Source: Sclerurus mexicanus (lineage: Eukaryota; Chordata; Aves; Passeriformes; Furnariidae). Taken from it: a stretch of 64,000 nucleotides of DNA. The notes under the pieces were generated by a model. It ran no database searches, was not told where the DNA came from, and was given only the letters and a program-made list of their open reading frames with translations. Shown here in pieces: positions 50,201 to 61,300 of the stretch. Every line of letters starts with the position of its first letter. Positions within the stretch are counted from its first letter, which is position 1. The DNA is taken from contig VWZF01003332.1 in NCBI GenBank assembly GCA_013396755.1, positions 62,001 to 126,000 of the forward strand, given 5' to 3'. A program made the position numbers and the translations under genes.

Positions 50201-52328
50201 TACTATCAGAAGCAGTATAGCACGATTCCTCAACAGCATATGAAAAATGCTGTGCCAAGTGCCTTAATGAATAAATCTCTCTCATTCTCCCCTGCTTCTC
50301 TTCTATGTCAGCCCATATTCCATTCTGATTCATGAGATTTCTCTCTTTCTCACTCTTGTGACAAAAAATCTGACCCTACTCCTAGATTGTCTTAGTTGCA
50401 CAGTAACAAAAAATTAAACATTAAAACTGATTTATTTTTAAAACTCCTTGCCTCTGTTAGGTTTGGTAACACTTTGTGTTTTATGTCACACACTAGTGTG
50501 CTTTTGCAACAATTTTACAGAAATATTTCCAATTTTAAACATGATCTCTTATAAGAGTTTAGCTAAGACATCCTTATTGATTTTCAAATTGAAAAAACAT
50601 CCCAGTGATGAGTCTGAATGTACTTGCAAGATATTCCTTCCACACCCATTACTTTGAAGGAACTTTCCAAACTGAGCATGAAGCTTTTTTTGGATCACAT
50701 CTGAAATACCTCAAGGTAAGTTAGCTACAACACAAGTAGGTTTATAGAGGGCTTGCTGCATAACTAAAGCTCAAAACCAACAAATCACAACAGTATCAGC
50801 TCTATAAAGGGGATGTACTAAGTCATGATCCTTTCTCAGCATGCCTGTATTGAGTCATCTTGGTGCTTATGACTGACATCAGTCATCTACTTTGACCTTT
50901 AACAGCTGATAGCTCTGACAAGTCCAGTAACAATGGGATGTATCGTATCTCAGCTGAACCTTAGTGCAATTCTACATAAGGATCTCTTGCACTAATAACA
51001 ATAGCAGTGATACAGATGCTGGAAAGAAAATAAATGGACAGATGGCACTGAGGAGCAACTCCATTTGAAGATGGGACAGTTATGAATAATCCATCTTACT
51101 AAAGCAGAAAATAAGTGTATCAATTCAAGTCAACAAACAACAGACACAGAATCCCACAACCTACAAGACCACATTTCAGAGATGTAACTTGCTTGTGGAT
51201 CCAGTACAAAAACTCAGCCATTTGTTCACAATGAAACATGTCTCCCTTCCTATTTTGTAGCCCAAATATTTAAGACCACTTATAGTACCACAGTAACAGC
51301 TTCTCAGTTCCTTGGTCTGAGGAATTTATCCAGGCAAAAATATATGCCCGTGAAAAACAATTTTGAAGATCACAACATTAAAAAAAAAAAAAAAAGGAGA
51401 AACAAGGAAGCAACATGTAATATGTTGCCTGAAAGTCCCAGAAATTATCTGGTTAACACAATCTGTTTTTTTCAATATACTTTTCTTCTTTACTGGATTA
51501 TATTTGGTTACATGTACTTCAAAACTACATGTGCACCTACTATATTAACATCTTATTTTTACATTTAGAGCTTGGGTTTTTCACAAAGAAGTAAATTCAT
51601 TTTACAGATCTGTTGATTGTAACAACACCAGTTTCAGGCTTATTTTCTGAAAAATTGAACACTGACTTTAAACAGAAATGAATCAAATAAAAAGACCATA
51701 CCTTTGTGCATCCTTCTTGACTCTGACTCTTTGGTCATGGTTGCCAGGCAGTGAGGAAGTACGCTGCCACAGCTGTTGCTTTGTCCTAATGGTAAATGTC
51801 CCTGCAGGAAATATTGTAAATACATGCTTAAAAGTATGTTACAAGACTTTTTTTTTTGTGTCAGCAGCTTGCTTTCTCATGCGTATCAACATGTTTTCAA
51901 AGCAGTATCTCCACCTTTCTGCTGTTTGTTCATTTACTATGTCATGAATGAAGACTACTTTCACTTTATACATAACCTTATTTTTACCACTTAGAGGTCT
52001 TAGAAAACAACATGTTGTATCCCTAGAATCAATTCAAACTAGCCTGAAAATACAATCCTTGAGATAGAAATCATATATTTGTGATTAATGTACTACAGCA
52101 TGGCATTTCCACAGGTCAGAATAATGGCTGGAAGTACAGAAGGCTTCTTAGTAAACCTGAAGTTCTTTCAAAGTCAGTTTCAGATGTGAATTTGGGGGAT
52201 TACATAATGCTTACTGTGCTACCTGACTGTCTTAGTTCAAGGGGAGAACTAAGATATCTATGTTGGCCAAGAAAATAATCCCTCTCCTTTTAAATTTAGA
52301 AAACAGAACTTTAATTAGGAAAATATGC

Positions 52329-52361
<33 letters not shown>

Positions 52362-55300
52362 TATATAAGGATAACAGTTCTTAACCACAATACATATATA
52401 TGTATATCTAGAAAAAAACAAACATCAACAGCTTGTAATAAACCCCCCCAAACGACAAGGCAAACAGTTAAAAGGTTTTCTGGCTACCTCCCAAAAAAAA
52501 AGGGGGACTGCAATTATATCTAAGGACAGCAGGTGGCGATGTCGTGCCCCAGCAAGGTGGCCTCTCTCCCAGGGGAATGCAGGGCACAATCACTGGCTCA
52601 GTTCCCGTTGCATTGATGATGAAAAGAAAAAAAAAGAAGCAGCAGAAAACCTGTCGCCATAGTGTAGGAACAGGTGTGTTCTCTTCCTCACAGTAGCTTC
52701 CGTGGTGCCCACGGCTCCCAAGGTGAGCAGTTGAGTTAGGGAGGGGAAAAAACCATAATTCTGCCTCTCCAGTGATGCCAAAACTGGTGTCCCAGTCCTC
52801 GCTCACTCCGCTGAGAGAGTGCCCCCCTTGAGCCTGCGCAGTAAGAGAAAACCTGGCCACATCCCCCACCCTGAGCTGTCCTCCCTCCCCCTCTCGATCT
52901 GAAGAGCCAAGACCAGAACAAAAGGCTCTGGCTGGGACGTTAATATCAGGCTATGCATATTCATCACATCCTCTGTTAACCATCTTTACAGAACTCAGGT
53001 GTTGCGACCAAGCTTTTTGGAAGAAATTCCAACAGATTATTGAAACTATAACACTGACCTAACCTCTAACATGACACAGGGTTTTATACAGATGCTGGAG
53101 GGCTACAAATAGCAAGCACATACTTTGGATGCGGTGTTCCGTCCAAGTGTAGCGCTGTTGAAGTGCGGTGATGCAGATGGAGTAGTTTTCTTGCGAGGTA
53201 AAGTATCACTCATGTATGTGCATTCCCTGTGCTGCTTCTTGCGCTCTTCCAGATTTCTGAAATGCTTCAAATGCAATATGTTACAGTTTTGACAAAATGA
53301 ATTGATGTACTTGCTCAGTTATGTTCTATGTGGAAAATACTTAAGGCAATAGTCTGGAAAAACCAAAATCTAAAATACAGAGTACATCCTGCTTCACAGT
53401 GCTTTCCAGAATTTTTACAAATATCACATTAAAATAATAGTGATTAAAAAAATGCATTAAATTCAAATGCAGATTTTGTGTACATGCCCCTGTACCTTTT
53501 GTTTTAAAAATTCAAGCCTAGCATACCAGTGGAACTCAATTGCAAAGAAAAACTTCTATTTACAAGTTATTCTAATGAATTGGTGACTTAAAACCAATAC
53601 AGTTTTTGAAAGGCATTGTCCAAATATATATGAAAAATTAATTTAGGATTTCAAATATAGGCACTTTATTGTTGCAAACCCTCTGACAGTTACAATGGCT
53701 CTTAAATATTAGTATTTGCCTCTGCATTGTTCATATAAGGAGAAATTTTGTTCAGTAACATTCTATAACACACCGTGTTGATTTTTAAAGGCATGCTACA
53801 CTCTGCAAGCATGATCAACTTATGATCTATCATATTACTCTAAAAACTTCACTTGTAAATCAACTTCATGGCCACCATAAGAAAGGCAAACAAAACAAGA
53901 TAATCCCAAATCATCAGCTTTGACTGTTACCTGTTGTTGCCTCCGGTGTTTCTTAGCTGGCAGAGGTGGAGGTGTATCAGATAAAGGAATAGGATCTACA
54001 TGAGTAGCCATGACCTCAGGCCAATGGACTGATGAAAGTTGAGCAATAGAGCGAGGAGAAAGAGAGTGAGGAAACACAAATCCAGAATAGAGAGGTGATC
54101 TTAGCTTTGTAGAAAAAAGAGAAATTACAGACAGAGTTTTCTTTTTGGAATTTCTCAAAAGATACGGCATATACAAGCTGCAGTTCTAGCACTGTGTTTG
54201 TTGCTGTGTTCAGCAGGGAAAGGACATGTGTTGTATTGCAACTCTCAAGGCACACTGAGCTACAAGAAGCAGCACAGAAATGCCAAATTCTAAACCAGTT
54301 GCTGCCTTATTGCAGCATAAAGGTAGGTGACTTTACTATTATAAGGCTATTGCATTCCTTTAAAAGGGGATTTATTAAAAATTTGCTATGGTCATTACAA
54401 AGGCAAAAACATCACAAAGACTGAGAAAAAAAGAGTAAGCTAGAAGACAGACTGGACAGACTCCATGGAATAGTTAAGATAGGTAGAAGCTACCCATCTC
54501 CCACAAATATTTGAGATATACTTCTACCACCTTACAGGGGGAAAAAAAACCAACCAAAAAACCCAAGAAGAAGCTACAAAACATACAAAATGAACACCTG
54601 AGCACCACTGATCAAGTCATCATTAAGTTTGTCCACAGACTGTTTCCCAAAGGTGCATTACATTACAGTGTTTGACAGGCAAAGATTGTAATTTACTGCT
54701 GCTTGGGTCATAAACATTTAGGTTTTTTGGCCCTCAGTTCCATCTGTCTCATCAAAGACACTTTACAACTGGAGCAGTCCTTCAGCTTTACTATTAAATC
54801 TGATTCGGTAACTGGCATATGGCAGTTTGCCTTCAGGTCAATTTATTACATGTTGAATTACCAAAAAAAGAAAAATAAAGAAAATAAAAAGGCACCCATG
54901 AAAGAACAATGCAAACAAAGGGAAATGTCTCTCAAACAAACCTCTTTATTTTGTGGCTGGCTCGTCAGCACAGCCATGGAAGGCTCAGTTTCAACTGCTT
55001 CAGCATCTGTGGGGGTCTGAGTGGAAGGGGATATATTCGTGGAATTGCCATACAGCTCACTAATTTCACTTACACTGATATAGCCCTAAAAGGAGGAATT
55101 CAGAAGTTAAAAGGAGCAAAAGCCAAAAGACGTGCAAGAGTATTAATGTATCCGGTACAATGAAAGTTAGTTTAGAGTGATACAGCAAAATATTTGTTAT
55201 CACTAAAATACTTAATCATAAATAAAATTAGCATGAAGCTTTTCAAGTGTTAAATACTTGGATTCTGAAAATTGTTCTTAATTTAATTTCAAAAACATTT

Positions 55301-58300
55301 CTATAATCAAAACCGAAATGTACTTTAAGTGTCCAAAAGATTTGACTAAAATGTAAATACCCGTTATAAATTATGTAGCTGTTTCTCAGGAAAGCAGATT
55401 GGGGGGCAAGAAAGAACAAATTTTATTTTTATGTCTTAATATTTTTTTGTCCATGTTTAAACAAAATAATCTGATTTGTTTCTTGCCTAACTATTAAGCT
55501 AATTTGACTAAATCAAATGACTAACAGAACTGGGAAGAACTTACAAAAGGGCAAGCCATTCCTTAAATTATGCTAACACAACATCTTTCAGTTGCATTGT
55601 CTAGAAGATGCTTCTGACATATTACCAGGAGATTCAGGTAAGATGCTGTTAGTGGTAGCCCTGTAACCATTACAATATTACAATTTACCTTTTTTTTCTT
55701 TTTTTTAAATAAAGCAGTCATACAGGAGGTGATGGACTGAGGAATGGCAGGAACATCAGAGTGCACTTCTGCTTGCAGAGAAGATTTATGTGGGCAAATT
55801 TGAGATATAATGGCAAAATACAATTAATGGATGTGCTTTGGTGTTAAGTGAACAAATGTTATCTAGAAAATAAAATATGGATTCTAATCCATTGTATATA
55901 GGCTTCCAGGCCGAACAAAGTCAAATGTCCTAATTTCTTAACCACAGAAAACAAGGCTGTGCAAAAGCAAGAATAAATGACTGTTGAAGCAATGTCATAA
56001 AGATGAGATAGAAATATGCTTATTTTTTTAAATCAAGGTGGTAAGCTGCTTTCACATTGAGAATGTGTTGAAAGGGCTATGTTCCTATTACTTCATCAAC
56101 ATAGTGACATACCAGTATGTCTACTTCAGCAATTCAGTAAAAGAAGCCACAGACTACTATAGCATTTCTTTTTAAAAATGCCTATGATCATAGAAGGCAA
56201 GTTGAAAAAAAAATACCATTTTACCTAGGATATTATAAAAAATTACCTAGGTATTATAAAATACCTATTAGGTATATAAATACCCTAATAACATTACTAT
56301 CTATTTGCATAATTTTCAATGTAAGTTATCAGTTTTTCTCAAGCAGATAAGACAATTATGGAAAATAAGGTACCATGCAGTGGACACAGCACTATACAAA
56401 TAGGAGGCACATCTTACCTCTGATATTATTTGATGACCTATTAAATGCGGAAACTGGGTAAGATACTAAAGTTTATATCTCAAAACATGTGACTACAGTA
56501 AAATAGAGTCCAGTATGAATTAATATTGCTTAACCATCTTGTAGTAGCAGTTTATCAGTAACCAAAACTCAGCAAGTCTATGAATACAATATTGTGTTAA
56601 TATTTAAAGATAAAAGCACTTTCACCATTATATGAAAAACATTCACTTCTGACTCACAATGCCAATGAGGATTCACCATGGGGATAAAAAATTAAGTCAA
56701 GAATGAACAACTGTGCTGTGCATTAGCTCAGACCCCTGTTACATGAGATTAAATAAATAGTTTTAAGTCAGATTAGTCATCCAAGTAATTTTGTCTACGC
56801 TGAACTTCTAAACAGCATTGATTTTCCTCGCTTATTTAAGTACTAGGATGAGCATCCTTATGACCTTATGTGAGGCCATGTTACTTTCTTGCTGTGCAGA
56901 AGGGAGTAAGCTTCACAATGGATGGAAGAGAGTTATAAATGTGTGCTTTGGTGAAGAGGGCCTGGGAAACGTTGGACCACAGACTCGACTGATGTGTGAG
57001 CAACTGCATGGTGAAATTAACTTCTGTGTGTCAGCAGTCTGTTTAAGGCTGTGTGCCATTTAGTGCCTGATTTTTAAAGGTGCCAGAACAGTCAGAGAAA
57101 AGTTAAACTGGACTGAGATAAACACAACATCTGGCAAAGAAAGGCATTTCCTTTATAACACAGAGCCTATGGGATCACTGAGGATGAAACAGATAACTCA
57201 TTCTGTTCCTTCTCTTATTTGCCTTGGAGTAGGTCCCAACTGACTTCACTTCAGTGAACAGAATGACACCATTGAATAATGCATTTCATTAAAGAGTGTA
57301 GGCTCACTTAATGCATTTTGAATATGTGATTAAACAAGTTATTATGTGGATATGAAGAAAAAAAAAATCAGAGATAGCACTCACTCTCTAGTGAGAGAAT
57401 GAACAGACCCATCTCTAAAAGAAAAAAAAATAAAATTGAAGCTTAGATTTGTCAGATGTCCTGATGGGAGGTCAGATGTCCAGGTTAGAACACAACCTAG
57501 GGCACTGAAAGTCTAACCATCTGCAGTAGGGAAGAGTGCTCAACCCCACTGGCACGTGAAACTGCATACCAGAAACCTGGAGACCAAATAAGCAAGATCC
57601 CAATTTCCAGGTGCTGAAAGGACATATGGTTGCTTTAGACTTCAAGAGCCCAACTTCCAACAGTGACACCTACATCATTAGATGTGGCAGACCTTGTTCA
57701 GGGCTTCGATACAAGCAGATTCAGTAAGTCCAGTCAGACCTCTTAAGCAGAAGGTAATGAAGCAGATATAAATACCTGTCAGTTTATTTTAAATGCTAAA
57801 ATTTCCACTCACTCTAGCTATTCAAAAGAAGATAAATAAATAGCTCAATAGGTATCTTACAACAACAATAGCTTGACATCTTCAATTTAGTGCTTTTCAA
57901 AAAGAAAAAAATATACACTTGTCATGCTTCTCTGCAGAGCCTTGGAATAAGGGAGAGGATGCAATGATAAAATCTACAGGGCAAAAATAAGACTGAACTG
58001 TATTTGTACTTGAACAGAGTTATTCCCAGACTCATTCTTTTTCACTTTGATGAGATTTGTCTATTTTGAGAAAATTAGATATACACACACACATTCCACA
58101 CACATAAACCCAATCATTTTTACATAGCAAGATATTAAGGCCATACCAGTCACATCTGGAAGAATATCAAGAGAAACTCCTTTTGCTCACTCATGCATTT
58201 GGACTTCCATGAATAACTTAAAAGAATTGAAATTGTATGAAATTACTTTGGAAAGATGTGATGACTAGGAGTTCACTAAATAATTAAGTGCTTTTGTATG

Positions 58301-61300
58301 AAGTGTTATTAAAAGTTACTTATGATACAGTCAAAAGCAGTGAAACTCTTTACCTCTTTTAGACTATTGGGACTGACAGGAAATCCCTTTCCTCCTGAAA
58401 GTGTGGAATATTTCTTTTCCAGATTACAGAGATTTTCTTTTTCCTGTTAAAACCAGACATTTTATGTTAAATGCCAACAGCCTTGTAAGTGAAAAATAAA
58501 TTATAGTCATTTTCTTAACTGTATGAAGAAACACACTGGGATAGAAGGCTGAAACTGCACTGCAGAGTTTTATCTTCATCCATTTAGAGTAGAACTGAAC
58601 AAAAAAATGGAGGCACTGAATGAAAAGACAGTGCAAGATTTTATTAAATAACCACAGCCAAACCAAGTAAGTGTTCCTTCAACATTTTGAAAAAGATTCT
58701 GCTCAGTGAACTAAATGTGATTTTTCTCATGATTAAAAGCAAAACATAAAATGGACACAAAGGGTTCACGCCAGCCTCTTATTTAACCAGCTGTTAGCTG
58801 ATGTTAAGGTGCTCATTTTGTGGCCTAATACGGGCTACTACAAGCTAAAATTCTGAGCTCTCTGTGCACAGTTCCAGCAGCCACATAGAGAGCACAGGCT
58901 TCTAGCTTCAGCACCAAGGTGAAGTTAAGTCCTCTGGTTGAGCCTTCTGGAAAGGGGGCACCTCGAAAACCCTTTTAATTATCAAATGCCACAAGCATTT
59001 TCTCTTAAGAAATATTCTGATTAATTGCAAAAGATTTCTTTTTTCTTTTCTTTTTTTTTTTTTTTAAAGGTGAATGGATACAACCCTTGCTTATCACATT
59101 ATATCAACTTGTTAGCTTCTGCACAACTGATACTTTTCTTATGTTCTACATTCTTTTATTCTATGAAATGCTCTCCTATTACATGGTAAAAATGTTCAAA
59201 AGACAATAAATACTTACCCTTTGCAGCATCATTATTAAGTTGTTTTTCTCTTTTACAAAATGATCTTGTTCTCTTTGTGCTTGTTGGACAATATGATTGG
59301 CTTGTTTTTTGAGAGCAGAAATCTTTTCCTAATATAAAAAGTAAAAAAAATCACAATTTATATTTTATTTTCAAAGCACAAAACAACCTGCAGCAAGGAT
59401 TCTATTCATGAAAGTTCACTCATTCATATGCATGACTGAGCAGTAGGAAAACAAGTTTTTACAAGGCAGCTCACTGCTCTGAAGGAGATAATTAAATAAG
59501 ATTTAGGCAGTGAAAACTTATTCAAGAGAGAAAAGAATAATTACACATATTCTTTGATATTATGGTGAAAAGCCTCATACACTGAACAGAACTGGTTTAG
59601 AGATCCAACCTCTGATCTCTGAAAAAAATTGTATTTAATTGGCTGAGATTGGACCTTTACAACTTATTTTTTAAATTACTGTATTTACTGAAGCTGGTGT
59701 TGTATTATTATTTTAACAGAGTGTCCAGAGTGTACAAATCTCCATTCTTAAAGAAGGAAAAAAATGCTTTGGTACTTTTTTGTAGCAAATTAAAGGGTTT
59801 GAGTTTCATATGCAAATATACAAACAGGGCAGGAAATGTTACTGATTTACTTCCTTTTGAAAAAGTCAATTTGATCTCTGTGGGATGTCACTGAGCTATT
59901 GTCTTTGCTCTGCTTCAAAAACCTTTTCAAAGAGGAATATTTTCCATTATTTCTTGCACACTGACAGGTTGTAGAGCCATTTAATTGCCTTTATACTCAA
60001 TAACAAAGAACAAATTAATTGACTGTTAGTGCTTTTACCTTTCTACTGACAATGCTGCGTTGATATTCAGCTACTTCATGAAGGAGCTGCTGGGTCAGAT
60101 TTTCTTTCTCTTCATCTAACCTGCTTTCATGTTCAAGCTGCTGAAATTCCAAATCTTCAAAGTGTTTGCTTTCTATGTCCAGAAGATCAGCATCCTTAAG
60201 GGAAAAAAAAGAAAAAGGTAATATATAAAAAAGCGATCATGCTTTCACTGACACCAAAGTAGAGGTGCTTACAGACAACACAAAAATCAACCTAAAATGA
60301 TATTTACCTATCTCATATAACATGTTCTACCAGGAGCTTAATGTTTTTAGTGACCTACTGTCATAATAAGAGAGTAAATAGGGCTAATCATTATTTTGAT
60401 GTTGCTTTCTCCATCACTCCTACTGTGCCTTTTGCTAAGAAGCACATTCAGAGAGAGGGAGCTGTTTTGCTGTGTTCAAAGCAAGTTGGCTGGGCAGATG
60501 TCTCTGTTGTGGCCTAGCTGGAACACCACCAAAGCCTGAACCTATCTAGTGAGGTTGTCACATGCCAAACTGGGAGAGCAACGGCTTACCAACCAAACAG
60601 CACAGAAAGAATCATGCCAGTAATACTGGAAAACTGCACATGGAATTAACTAGTTATGGGAAATCACACTAAAACTGACCTGCCGTTAGAATTTCTTCAC
60701 CACTGCTTTTATTAACAGACACAGTCAGATGAGACAAAAGATACATGGAGCCATGTGCCATCAGCACACTGCCAGCACTGCAGCAGTGATGTCCAACCAT
60801 GTAAGCTGGACAGCCAGAGGCTGATGGTGGACAACAAACTGGACCTGAAAATTGCTCTCTGTGCAATTAAGGACTCTAGTTACCTACCCTAGTCAGTAGG
60901 TGTATTACTCCAGAAAAGGTATCAGCCCACTTTTATGCATTTCCCTGGACTGACACCACATTTTGTCAGATAAAGAGAAGTCAATTGCTACAAAAAAGAC
61001 CCAAGAAATAAGAACACACCACTTAGGGATGATAAGATAAAACTCATGGTCCTTTTCAGCACAAGAACTGAATGCTAATCATTCTCCTGAAACACCTGTG
61101 CATTCATAATATGAATTCCTGCTTACAAGTTCCAGAGCTCTGAAGAAAAGGGTGTTTTTAATATTCACAGCATTGGCAAATGTTACAGTGCTCTAAAGCA
61201 TATTGTACATAACTTGTTACACAAGAAAACCTACATCCTGGAAATAATATATCATTTTAGAGGAATGCAAACTTACTACTTTTCTAATTTCAGCCTAGGG

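Noticed and set aside
52468..52869. 133-codon minus-strand frame
   Set aside because: Lies wholly inside the solo LTR. No gag, pol or env signature was recognised.
52228..53053. A complete endogenous retrovirus between the two sibling LTRs
   Set aside because: Each LTR has its own target duplication, and PHLDB2 and ABHD10 exons lie between them, so they are independent solo LTRs.
53124..53256. Acceptor ATTTCAG for the PHLDB2 HFRNLEER exon
   Set aside because: It would be out of phase with the upstream exons. The frame continues eight bases further to HFR, where phase 0 is kept.
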